From: an uncultured Clostridia bacterium
GTDB taxonomy: Bacteria > Bacillota > Clostridia > Lachnospirales > Lachnospiraceae
Assembly (NCBI GenBank): GCA_946403295.1
Contig: CAMIZL010000002.1
Span: 80,091-144,090, forward strand
Direction of reading: 5' to 3'
DNA length: 64,000 nt
Shown: piece by piece, positions 8,605 through 17,700 of the stretch
Layout: every line of letters begins with the position of its first letter
How positions within the stretch are numbered: position 1 is the first letter of the stretch
Translations under genes and position numbers: made by a program
The notes under the pieces: generated by a model
What the model saw: the letters and a program-made list of their open reading frames with translations, nothing else
Told to the model about the DNA's origin: nothing
Database searches by the model: none

Positions 8605-9018
8605 TCAAACGCTCTCGATCTTTACAGCCGTAGCGGTGTCCTCTTTGGCCTCAACACTGAAAACAAGCTTTCCTCCGAGGTTGGTCTTCATACGACCTGC
8701 GCTCACGGAATCGATAAACACTTCGTATTCCTTATCAGGCTCGAGCTCAAGAGTGATCTGGGCATCTTCTTTGCCTGTCACGCTGAACGATGTGACATTG
8801 CCGTCTGTCTTAAAATTGAATACGGATGTTCCGGGAACGGACTCATAAACGAAAAGTCCGTTCTTCTCGAGTTTTGTGATCTCGTAGAATGTCTTTACTT
8901 TATACAGATCGCCTTCATGGGCAAAGTCCGAAACTTTTGATTTCTCAGGAAGTGTAAAATTACCGAAGCTGAGTGTCCCGTCCTTTTCTTTTGCGATAAG
9001 CGATTCTACTGTTTTCAT
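8605..9018 (-). CDS. Conserved small protein of unknown function
   Basis: A 137-residue acidic, beta-rich protein without signal peptide or membrane segment. It begins MKTVESLIAKEKDGTLSFGNF and contains a repeated hydrophobic/polar strand pattern (TFYEITKLEKNGLFVYES, ITLELEPDKEYEVFI, LGGKLVFSVEAKED). I recall similar proteins in related anaerobes, at times labelled endosialidase, but nothing here shows a sialidase catalytic site, so that label should not be used. Its own promoter and a strong GAGGAGG ribosome site lie in the gap after clpC, so it seems to be transcribed separately. Function unknown. Confidence 0.75.
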   Translation of the reverse strand: MKTVESLIAKEKDGTLSFGNFTLPEKSKVSDFAHEGDLYKVKTFYEITKLEKNGLFVYESVPGTSVFNFKTDGNVTSFSVTGKEDAQITLELEPDKEYEVFIDSVSAGRMKTNLGGKLVFSVEAKEDTATAVKIESV

Positions 9019-9071
9019 CAGATTCCTCCTCTTTAGAAGCGGTAAAAAATTTTCTGTTTAAATCGATTAAT

Positions 9072-9100
9072 AGTTTATCATATGGACATTAAAACGTCAA
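9072..9100 (-). promoter_or_regulatory. Candidate promoter for the 137-residue protein
   Basis: TTGACG (9100-9095) and TAAACT (9077-9072) on the minus strand with 17-base spacing, about 54 bases before the start codon and just past the clpC stop. Confidence 0.7.
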
Positions 9101-9112
9101 AGAGAAGAAAAC

Positions 9113-11557
9113 TTAACGTTTCTTAAATATTGTCCTTTTTTTGTTCTGATCGTAGCATACGAGAAGCGAGCTTCCTTTTGCCACCGTTCCGTCAAGGATC
9201 TTCTCCGCGAGCATGTCTTCAAGCTCGGTCTGGATTGCGCGTCTTAACGGTCTTGCTCCGTATTTTTCGTCGAATCCCTTCTCGGCTATGAATTCCGTAA
9301 AGGTCTTGTCGATCTTTATCTTGATCTGCATCTCCTCGAGTGCTCTCTTGGCAACCGCTCCCGCCATGATCCCGACGATCTCCTTGATCTCTTCCTTGCT
9401 GAGTGCATGGAATACGATGGTCTCGTCGATCCTGTTGAGGAATTCGGGCTTAAAGAGCTTGCGGACCTCATCCATAACGCCTTCCTGCATCTTTTTGTAG
9501 TCGGCTTCGGAATCGGCATCGGAAGCAAATCCGAGTGTCTTGGGCGATATGATCCTTTGGGCACCCGCATTTGATGTCATGATGATGACGCTGTTCTTAA
9601 AGCTTATCTTACGTCCCTGCGCATCGGTCACGTGACCGTCATCAAGTACCTGAAGAAGGAGGTTGAATACATCGGGGTGAGCCTTTTCGATCTCGTCGAA
9701 GAGGACAACGCTGTAGGGATGTCTTCTGATCTTCTCGCTGAGCTGACCGCCTTCATCATATCCGACATATCCGGGAGGCGAACCGATCATCTTCGATACG
9801 CTGTGCTTTTCCATATATTCGGACATGTCAACTCTTATCATGGCGTCTTCCGTTCCGAACAATGCTTCGGCAAGCGCCTTTGAAAGCTCGGTTTTTCCGA
9901 CGCCCGTAGGTCCGAGGAAAAGGAACGATCCGATCGGACGGTTCGGGTCTTTAAGGCCGACCCTTCCTCTTCTGATGGCCTTCGAAAGTGCCGTTACGGC
10001 CTCCTGCTGACCGATAACACGCTTATGGAGGATCTCTTCGAGCTTCATGAGCTTTTCGCTCTCTTCCTCCTCAAGCTTCTTTACGGGGATCTTTGTCCAT
10101 CCCGCCACAACCTCGGCGACTTCCGAGAATGTTACTTCAAGAGTATTGTCCCTGCGAAGGGCTTCCTGCTCTTCCTCAAGCTTCTGCTTCTCACGGCGAA
10201 GTCTGTTCTGCTTTCTCTTAACGGCCGCTGCCTCTTCAAACGCTTCGTTGACGATGGCATTTTCTTTTTCCTCATCGAGCGCCCTGAGCTTCTCGTCGAT
10301 CTTCCTGATCTTGGGAGCGGTGCCGTAAGCCGAGAGCGCAAGTCTCGATGACGCCTCGTCCATAAGGTCGATCGCTTTGTCGGGAAGGAAACGATCCGAG
10401 ATATATCTGTTCGAAAGCTTTACGCAAGCCTCGATAGCTTCGTCCGTTATAGTCACGTGGTGATGATCTTCATATGCCTTTCTGATACCCTTCAGTATAA
10501 GGATCGAATCCTCGGGTGAAGGCTCTTCAACGGTAACGGGCTGGAATCTTCTCTCGAGCGCGGGATCCTTTTCGATGTGCTTTCTGTATTCGTCAAGGGT
10601 CGTAGCGCCGATAAGCTGAAGCTCTCCGCGCGAAAGCGAAGGCTTGAGGATGTTTGACGCATCGAGTGCGCCTTCCGCTCCGCCCGCTCCGATGATCGTA
10701 TGCAATTCGTCAAGGAAAAGGATAACGTTTCCGGCGTTTATGACCTCAGCGATAACGCGCTTTATCCTCTCCTCGAATTCTCCCCTGTATTTAGAACCCG
10801 CTACCATACCCGAAAGATCGAGCGTTACGAGCCTGTGTCCCTTGATCGTATCGGGAACGTCCCCGTTTGTTATCCTTTGGGCAAGTCCTTCAACTATGGA
10901 AGTCTTTCCGACTCCGGGCTCACCTACAAGGCAGGGGTTGTTCTTGGTACGTCTCGAAAGGATCTGGATAACTCTTTCGATCTCGGTCGCTCTGCCGATA
11001 ACGGGGTCGAGTTTACGCTCCGACGCAAGTTTTGTGAGATCCCTGCTGTACTGATCGAGCGTGGGCGTTGCCGAAAGGTTTCTGCCCTGCGAAGCCTTCA
11101 TTTGGTTCTTTGCTTTATGAACGTCGACACCCATGGCCGTCAAAAGGTCGATATAGATCTTCTGTATGTTCACTCCGACCGTATTGAGAAGTCTTACGGC
11201 GATACAATCGCTCTCGCGCAGAAGTCCGATGAGCATATGCTCCGTTCCCACTCTTGCAGCGCGCATGCTTGCGGCTTCCGCAAAAGCATTGTCGAGAACC
11301 TTGCGTGCGCGGGGAGTGAGCTTTTCGGCCTCCGCGTAGCTGACTCCCGACTTGGGAGTGATGAGCTGGTTTATGAGTTCGATGATCTTTTCCTCATCGA
11401 CAAGATTCTCCTCAAGAACTCTGCCCGCAACTCCGCCCGAACGTAAAAGGCCGATAAGCAGATGCTCGGTGCCGATCCCTCCGTGTCCGAACGTTGCGGC
11501 AGCCTGTGTTGCCTGATTGAGCGCGAGTCGCGCATGATCGGTAAATTTGTATTCCAT
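9113..11557 (-). CDS. clpC: ATP-dependent protease ATPase ClpC
   Basis: An 814-residue Hsp100 unfoldase that feeds substrates to ClpP. Domains in order: double Clp N domain (1-145), first AAA+ module with Walker A GEPGVGKTS, a coiled M domain of about 50 residues (414-465, EEAAAVKRKQNRLRREKQK), second AAA+ module with GPTGVGKTELSK, the ClpP-contact loop ending in TLGFASD, and a C-terminal substrate domain. The short M domain separates ClpC from ClpB. It starts 3 bases after mcsB in the expected mcsA-mcsB-clpC order. In characterised Firmicutes ClpC is activated by McsA/McsB adaptors; here the McsB catalytic site is altered, see that entry. Confidence 0.96.
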   Translation of the reverse strand: MEYKFTDHARLALNQATQAAATFGHGGIGTEHLLIGLLRSGGVAGRVLEENLVDEEKIIELINQLITPKSGVSYAEAEKLTPRARKVLDNAFAEAASMRAARVGTEHMLIGLLRESDCIAVRLLNTVGVNIQKIYIDLLTAMGVDVHKAKNQMKASQGRNLSATPTLDQYSRDLTKLASERKLDPVIGRATEIERVIQILSRRTKNNPCLVGEPGVGKTSIVEGLAQRITNGDVPDTIKGHRLVTLDLSGMVAGSKYRGEFEERIKRVIAEVINAGNVILFLDELHTIIGAGGAEGALDASNILKPSLSRGELQLIGATTLDEYRKHIEKDPALERRFQPVTVEEPSPEDSILILKGIRKAYEDHHHVTITDEAIEACVKLSNRYISDRFLPDKAIDLMDEASSRLALSAYGTAPKIRKIDEKLRALDEEKENAIVNEAFEEAAAVKRKQNRLRREKQKLEEEQEALRRDNTLEVTFSEVAEVVAGWTKIPVKKLEEEESEKLMKLEEILHKRVIGQQEAVTALSKAIRRGRVGLKDPNRPIGSFLFLGPTGVGKTELSKALAEALFGTEDAMIRVDMSEYMEKHSVSKMIGSPPGYVGYDEGGQLSEKIRRHPYSVVLFDEIEKAHPDVFNLLLQVLDDGHVTDAQGRKISFKNSVIIMTSNAGAQRIISPKTLGFASDADSEADYKKMQEGVMDEVRKLFKPEFLNRIDETIVFHALSKEEIKEIVGIMAGAVAKRALEEMQIKIKIDKTFTEFIAEKGFDEKYGARPLRRAIQTELEDMLAEKILDGTVAKGSSLLVCYDQNKKRTIFKKR

Positions 11558-11560
11558 AGC

Positions 11561-12625
11561 TTAATCCTCTTTTTCGGTTATTATCTTTGGAAGTTTCTTT
11601 CTGATGTATGCAGCCCTTATGCTGTCGATGCTGAGCTCTCTGTCAACACCGGGGTTGGTGCAGAGTAACATGGCGGGCTGTATCTCAAGCATGAGCCGGT
11701 GGATATCAAAGCTTAAGTCCGCAGGCTCGATGATGCCCAAAAATCTTCCGAGCTCTATCTGTGCCAAAAGCGTCATCGCATCCTTAAGTTCAAGCGTTCT
11801 CGCATACTTGAGCACTCCGTACGAACGGAACACCTTGTCCTCGACCTCGGCGCGGTTTCTTTCGTACCACTCGCGTCTGAGCTTTTTCTCGAGGTCCGTG
11901 ATCTGTCCCACAACGAGCTCAAGGCTCTCGAATATATCGGATTCCGAAAGGCCGATGGTCTTCCGGTTGCAGACCCTGTGCAGATATCCCGGGCTCTTGA
12001 CACCGTCTCCGTACACGCCCTTGAGCATAAGCCCGAACCTTGCGATCTCGGTTTCGATCGCTGCGAGCTTACCGCTTATGGTGATGGCGGGAAGGAACAA
12101 AAGATACGAGGCCTTAAGACCCGTTCCCACATCGGCGAGACTGCTTGTGAGATAGCCGTATTTTTCTCCGTATGCGTATTCAAATCTCGAATCGATCATG
12201 TCATCGACCCTGTTGGCAAGCGTTGCGATCTTCTTCATGTTTCCGCCGACGGTTATGGCGGCGATCCTGATATGATCGCGTCCGTTGATCATGATGCTCA
12301 CGGATTCGTCCTCGGAGAGGATCAGACCGGTTGCCTGCTCTTTCGAGTAGAGATCAGGGCTTATCGCATGAGATTCGAGGAGTACTTCCTTTTCTGCCGG
12401 TGTGAGCTTATTTACATCGCAGGAATAATAAGGCTTGTTTTCTCTTCCCTCGATCTCTTTTCTGAATGTCCTGACCTTGTCCACAAGCTTTTGGGCATCG
12501 GCGTCGGAAAGCATCCTTCCGAAATTGTATCCCGTGAGGTTTCTGGCGAGCCTTACACGGCTCGAAACGATCACATCATCATGGTCATTTCTTTCCATGT
12601 ACCACTTTGTTATCTTTTTTTTCAT
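11561..12625 (-). CDS. mcsB: McsB family protein arginine kinase homologue with altered active site
   Basis: A 354-residue member of the ATP:guanido phosphotransferase family. The overall family pattern is intact: SSRVRLARNL (21-30), DHIRI (117-121), YGYLT (156-160), VGTGL (166-170), RSYGVLK. But residues that are normally invariant are changed. The catalytic-glutamate segment, usually NEED, reads NGRD (114-117); the CPTN segment reads SLAD (162-165); the arginine of GLRAS is lysine (K171); the arginine before GIYG is lysine (K202). The C-terminal RDIR allosteric motif is also not kept. The start at 12625 has AAAGGAAC before it and overlaps mcsA by 41 bases. I infer a weak or dead kinase that may still act as a ClpC adaptor. 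Confidence 0.88.
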   Translation of the reverse strand: MKKKITKWYMERNDHDDVIVSSRVRLARNLTGYNFGRMLSDADAQKLVDKVRTFRKEIEGRENKPYYSCDVNKLTPAEKEVLLESHAISPDLYSKEQATGLILSEDESVSIMINGRDHIRIAAITVGGNMKKIATLANRVDDMIDSRFEYAYGEKYGYLTSSLADVGTGLKASYLLFLPAITISGKLAAIETEIARFGLMLKGVYGDGVKSPGYLHRVCNRKTIGLSESDIFESLELVVGQITDLEKKLRREWYERNRAEVEDKVFRSYGVLKYARTLELKDAMTLLAQIELGRFLGIIEPADLSFDIHRLMLEIQPAMLLCTNPGVDRELSIDSIRAAYIRKKLPKIITEKED

Positions 12626-13217
12626 TTTCGAGTTCCTTTATCTTGTCGCGAAGCTTGGCTGCGAGCATGTAATCTTCTTTTTCAACGGCATCCTGTAACT
12701 GAAGCTTTAACAGTTCGACACTCGACGATCTCTTCTTTGCCGAGCCCTTTGTTCCGATGCCTTTCGACGAGGGTCCCTTTTTCGGCTTTGCGGCGAAATC
12801 GCCGGGCTTGTCCGGATCAAAGACATGTGCGTTGGAAGGGATCTTGCCGACATGCGATGTACCGGGCTGAACGGCTTTTAACTGCCTCTCGATGACCATG
12901 GAGAACGTTCCGTAGCAGTCGGGACACCCGAGAAGCCTTTCCTTCATGAACGACGAAAATGTCATCCCGCATGTCGGGCACACGGCTTCTTCGTGCTCGT
13001 TCGGAGTCCTGCTTTCGATGTACCTTTCCATATAGCTCGAGAGTATACCGGAAAGGATACTTCCCATAGGGACATCGCTTTTGTTCATCTTTCCCTGTCC
13101 CTCGCGGTTCATCTTTGCGGCGCACACATCGCAAAAGCACCTTTGGGTCTTTTCCCCGTTGATCACTTCCGTGTATATGATCGTCGCTTTATTCTTATGG
13201 CAAATGTCACATATCAT
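12585..13217 (-). CDS. mcsA: McsA-type zinc-finger adaptor with UVR motif
   Basis: A 210-residue protein with four CxxC pairs (CDIC at the N-terminus, CDVC, CPTC, CPDC) that would hold two zinc ions, and a C-terminal UvrB/C-like motif (LKLQLQDAVEKEDYMLAAKLRDKIKELE). This architecture is that of McsA, the activator of McsB and component of the ClpC regulation system. It overlaps the downstream mcsB by 41 bases and the upstream cadherin-like gene by 11 bases, so all are translated from one message. A lysine/serine-rich linker (about 130-170) separates the zinc domain from the UVR helix. The ctsR repressor gene that usually precedes mcsA is absent here. Confidence 0.92.
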   Translation of the reverse strand: MICDICHKNKATIIYTEVINGEKTQRCFCDVCAAKMNREGQGKMNKSDVPMGSILSGILSSYMERYIESRTPNEHEEAVCPTCGMTFSSFMKERLLGCPDCYGTFSMVIERQLKAVQPGTSHVGKIPSNAHVFDPDKPGDFAAKPKKGPSSKGIGTKGSAKKRSSSVELLKLQLQDAVEKEDYMLAAKLRDKIKELENEKKDNKVVHGKK

Positions 13218-14547
13218 TCTTTTTACCCCTTGTAGCCCGTTTTCTTGTTCCGCCGGTTCCCCGTTTACCCGAAGTGCCTCTGTTTCTGAAGATGAGTCTG
13301 ATGACTATGATGAGCAACAGCATGCATACTCCGGAAAGTACCGCGATCACCGTTGTGAGAGTGCTGATCGATTTCTCGTATGCCTCGGGATCAGGCAGCT
13401 TCTCATCGGTCACTTCTTTTTCAGCGCCGGTCTCCGCGGGAGCACCGCCCGATGTAAGGCCGTATCTCTGGATCGTTTTTTCTATCCTGTCATAAACGTA
13501 AAGACCGGGTTCACTGCCTTCCTTGCAAAGGATGAGCAGCAGGTATTCGGGAGTCCCATCCGGTACGGGAGAAAACGCGGTTATCGTATATCCGCTTATA
13601 AGGATCGACGTTTTGTAATAGCCGTCGGGAACCTTTACTGTACCCTCCGTCTCCATCATTTGGTATTGCGTATCGGCAACGAGTATGATCTTGTCGTCCT
13701 TTTGGGTAACATAGAAGGCCTGAGCGTGCCCCGTGTCTGCCGTGGGCTCTGCCTTCGGTTCATCATCTTTCTCCGCTCCGTCTTCTTCAGCCGCGGCGTT
13801 TTCTTCCTCCGAAGCCTCGTCCCTGATGCAGTAAATAACATATTTGATCTCGGTTCCGTCGGGTGCCGATACAACGACCGTGATACGGTTGTTGCCGACC
13901 TTGAGATCGTCCGCGCCCTCAACTCTGACCGATGCGACGGGATCGTTCGCTATTGCGGAAACCGCAAGCTTTGTTACGCTGTTTTCTACATGAACCGTAT
14001 AATCTTTGATCTGCGGATCGAACGAGGGGGACAGAACCGCGCTTCCTACTTTGAGTTCCGCAAGAGTCGCGTCCGATGATGCCGTCGTTCCCGCAAAGAC
14101 CGAAAGAGTGAGGGGCTGTGACGAAACGGACATCGGCATATCCTCATCCGCATCATAGATCTCGGGATTGTTTCCTAACGAGAATTTTCCGTCTCCCATC
14201 CCTGCGGCCTGGAAATACAGCAGATAGTCTCTCTTTGTACTGTATGTCGATGTGCCGGAATCACTGATCTTTAAGACGCCTTCGCCTCCGAACACACAAT
14301 CGGGTCCGGTGACATATTCAAAAACGTTGCTGTTGTATGATATATAAAGTTCCACCGCACCGAGCTCGACATCCGCACTCAGCGAGAGCCTGAGCTTCAA
14401 CATGTCCTCAACCCTGATATTGGTATCGGGCGATACTTTTTCAAACGAAGCCGATACACTGGCGGCCTGCGCCTGCTTTGACGGCAGCATCGACACCATC
14501 GCGGCCGCCAATATCATAACGGCTGCCAGAGCCTTCACCTTTTTCAT
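13207..14547 (-). CDS. Secreted, membrane-anchored cohesin/cadherin-like domain protein
   Basis: A 446-residue surface protein. A signal peptide (1-28, ending AQA) is followed by a cohesin-like beta domain at about 30-150 (VELGAVELYISYNSNVFEYV), a cadherin-like beta-sandwich at about 155-245 (LAELKVGSAVLSPSFDPQIKDYTVHV, NRITVVVSAPDGTEIKYVI), an acidic linker (EEENAAAEEDGAEKDDE), a third small domain, a C-terminal membrane helix (about 395-418) and a strongly basic tail (RNRGTSGKRGTGGTRKRATRGKK). The ATG has GGGGAAATGCAGGG before it. It overlaps mcsA by 11 bases, an unexpected partner for a proteostasis operon. Role unknown; protein or glycan binding is inferred from the folds. Confidence 0.8.
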   Translation of the reverse strand: MKKVKALAAVMILAAAMVSMLPSKQAQAASVSASFEKVSPDTNIRVEDMLKLRLSLSADVELGAVELYISYNSNVFEYVTGPDCVFGGEGVLKISDSGTSTYSTKRDYLLYFQAAGMGDGKFSLGNNPEIYDADEDMPMSVSSQPLTLSVFAGTTASSDATLAELKVGSAVLSPSFDPQIKDYTVHVENSVTKLAVSAIANDPVASVRVEGADDLKVGNNRITVVVSAPDGTEIKYVIYCIRDEASEEENAAAEEDGAEKDDEPKAEPTADTGHAQAFYVTQKDDKIILVADTQYQMMETEGTVKVPDGYYKTSILISGYTITAFSPVPDGTPEYLLLILCKEGSEPGLYVYDRIEKTIQRYGLTSGGAPAETGAEKEVTDEKLPDPEAYEKSISTLTTVIAVLSGVCMLLLIIVIRLIFRNRGTSGKRGTGGTRKRATRGKKNDM

Positions 14548-14585
14548 CCCTGCATTTCCCCTTACATGTAAATTCTTATTTATTC

Positions 14586-14624
14586 GCCGGTGCGCTCCCC
14601 AACGTGGATCTCACATTCACCGGC
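14586..14624 (-). terminator. Hairpin between the SH3 protein gene and the cadherin-like gene
   Basis: GCCGGTG and CACCGGC make a perfect 7-bp stem, followed on the minus strand by GAATAAATAAG. It may end transcripts of the SH3-glucosaminidase gene. Confidence 0.45.
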
Positions 14625-14707
14625 TTCTCTTTTATTCGCCTGTTGTTGCGCTTTTTCCGGCGGTCGTTTTCCGTCTTATGTCGTACCGTCCCCCCGTAGT
14701 TGCGCCA

Positions 14708-14780
14708 TCACTCAGTATTTGTGCCGTCACCTGTGACAGTACTGTCCCCGTTTGTCGTGCCGTCTCCCGGATTTGTGCCG
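14708..14780 (-). pseudogene. Out-of-frame continuation of the GDG repeat tract
   Basis: Beyond the annotated stop (14781-14783) the minus strand keeps coding the hexapeptide-like pattern if one extra A in the GGAGTGACGG stretch is removed: GDGTNPGDGTTNG, then DSTVTGDGTNTE and a stop at 14708-14710. A second GAGTGA at that stop is followed by more decayed repeat. This is best read as the former end of the upstream gene, cut off by a one-base insertion. Confidence 0.6.
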
Positions 14781-17700
14781 TCACTCCGTAGTTATGCCGT
14801 CACCTGTGACAGTACTGTCCCCGTTTGCTGTGCCGTCTCCCGAAATTGTACCGTCACCAGAAGTTGCGCCGTCACCTGCGGCAGCGCCGTCTCCCGTAGT
14901 TGTACCGTCACCCGATGCTGCGCCGTCTCCCGAAATTGTACCGTCACCAGAAGTTGCGCCGTCACCGGCGGCTGTGCCGTCTCCCGTAGTTGTACCGTCA
15001 CCCGATGCTGCGCCGTCACCTGCGGCAGCGCCGTCTCCCGTAGTTGTACCGTCACCGGCGTTTACTCCGTCGTCCGGGGTCGAACCGTTTCCGTCAGGGG
15101 TTCCCTCGCCCGAATCTGCACCGTCCGTGTTTGTTTCGTCGGGGTTCTTATTTTCCTTATCCTTCTTTTTGCCGCTCTCACGGTAAATGTTTATCACAAA
15201 TTCCTTGATATCGCCGTTCTGTGCCTGTACCGATACGACGATCCTGTTCATTCCGTCGGAAAGGGTCGCTTTCTTGTCGCTTATGACTTTTGCGAGTGAA
15301 CTTACGGGTGTTGCCGAGATCTTGATCTCGTCAACATCACCTTCAACAACGATCGAATACTCTTCATCCGACGAGTTGTTGAGCGTGGGAGTAAGTGAAA
15401 GCTTGTTGCCGTCCTGATCGGACAATTTCAAAGTCTTGAGCCAGTTGTTCGGATTGTCCTTATGAGCGGGATAAGGTGCCGCTGTCTCGGGCATATCGAG
15501 ATAAACGGGGATATAAAATACGATAGGTGTCCCCGCAGGATCCTCATAAGCGGTAAAGACTCTTTTCCCTTCAGCCCACGGTGCTTCCACGTTTGCCATA
15601 TATTGATGCATATATGTGCTTGTGGAGGTGGTATTGAACTTTTGAAGGTAGATCGTGTTCTGTCCGCGGTTTATGTAATTGCTGCCGATATAGAACGCGC
15701 CGCCGATAATGGAACGAAGCTGGTTGTTCCAGGGGATCAGACAGTTGATGTTGGTCTGATTGTTTGCAGATCCGTCACGGGCAAACTTAAGACCGTTCTT
15801 GATCGCTCCGCCCGGCTCGGTGCTGTGATAAGCGCCGATGTTGTAATAATTGTAAAGGCCTTCATATCCCTTTACGGTACCTGTAACGCTGTTACTCATG
15901 TTCGTTGCGCCGAGCGTGACTTCCTGCTTGACGCGGGAAGCGAGATGGAGCGGGCTCACGCCGGAATACTCGGCAGCCATAAGGAACGTATCGGTGAAAG
16001 AGATCGTTCTTTTATAGCCTTCGGGATCGACATATTTGTATTCCGTACCGTTCATCGCGGTGTTCTTTAAAATGCCGTTCACGGCGTCGGCTCCCTGCGT
16101 TAGAGGTGAATATGCAAGAAGCTCAAACTGGAAGATCGTGTCCTGCGCAAGGAAGTTGCGCGGGTCCATATAATACTCAATCGCATCGCGCGAAGCCGTA
16201 ACCCAGGTAGAACCGTCAAAGACTACAAAAGTGTCTGTTTTGTAGCTGTAGGCTCCGGGGTCAAGTGACTTCCACTCGATGCTCTTGGAATTGGGTATGA
16301 GATTTTTCCCGACTATCGATTCGTTGTCGATGGCGTCCTTCCACGTAAGTCCGGTGTGAAAGGCCTTAAATTCCCAAAGAGGATATTGCTCGTGAAGAGC
16401 TCTTAAGGGCTCCTTATAGCTTTCCGGGAAGCCTTCGGCCGCAAGCTTCGCTTCAAAGCTGCCGCCCGTGAGACCGATGAGTGCCTCTTCATCCTCTTTG
16501 CTCATGAGCTTGAGCGAAGGGTCGGGAGCCACATGCTCTTTTGAAATATATCCTCTGTACTCTTTACCGCCGTACATGACACGCACGTTGCACCAAAGCG
16601 TATCGCCTTCGAGGACTGTATCGAGAACCTCGAGCGAATCACCCGTATAGATCATGACCGGATTGTCTTTGCCGTCCCTGATGACGGGGGTTGCCCATGC
16701 GGGAGACTCATGCATCATGAGCGCCGGTGCATTGACAGCAACGGCATTTGCTCCCTCAAACGCATATACTATCCTGACTTCTGTCCCGTCGAGCTCCTCT
16801 ACCTTGCTCACTTCCTCGATAGGAACGATGAAACGTACCGAATACTTGGGCACGACACTCGAGAAATTAAGGTCTGTCGTAAGGATGAATCCCGAATAGA
16901 CATTTTCGTTTACGGTATATGTGACTTCAAAGTACTTCCTGCCCGAAGCATCCGTCTTTTCGCCGATGATCGTTACCGCCTCGTTCTTCGCGATCTTAAG
17001 CTTCTTTTTCTTTATGTTCTTAACGACCGTCTTTTTGTCGGGGTTTACCTTGAGTGTCTGTTTGTCGTATTTGGTTACCGCCGTGATACCGCCCGTGTAA
17101 TCGAGCTCAAGATAGTCTTCAACGACATACCCGACCTTAAACGAACCCTCCTCCGGCACAACGATCCTGTACCAGTGTGTCTTGGTGGGATTATCGGAAT
17201 CCTTGTTTGTCGTGACGGTGACGGAATTGATGACCGTGACCACATCTCCTTTGCTGAGGACGCACATGATATCGCTGCTCTTTTTTGAGAGCTTTCTGAC
17301 ATTGAGCTTCGATGCCGTAACGGTTCCCGAAATATTAAATTTTGAATTAATTATTCTCTCGACTTCTATGTAACCCTCGGGGATTACTTTCTCGGGCTCT
17401 TTTCCGCCCTTCTCTTCTTTATCGTCTTTTTTGTCTTTGTCGTCTTTTTTGTCTTTGTCGTCCTTTTTGTCTTTGTCGTCCTTTTCGCTCTTGCCGTTAT
17501 TCCCCGACGTATCGCTTCCCTTACCGTCGTCTTCGGATTTTTTGCCGTCCGTACCCGAAGGCACCACAAGATAGCTCTCAAGCTGGGCATCCGACAACTC
17601 TGCGACATAAGCGTCATCCGGAACGGCGATATAGCTTCCGTTAACGAAACCGTTATATTTGTTGCCGTCCTCCGTATAGGTGATGTAATACCAGCCGTCA

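Noticed and set aside
8605..9018. Endosialidase annotation
   Set aside because: No catalytic motif or size match; only a name recalled from automatic annotations of similar proteins.
14752..15186. Plus-strand frame rich in PSP repeats
   Set aside because: It is the complement of the GDG repeat tract of the SH3-glucosaminidase gene.
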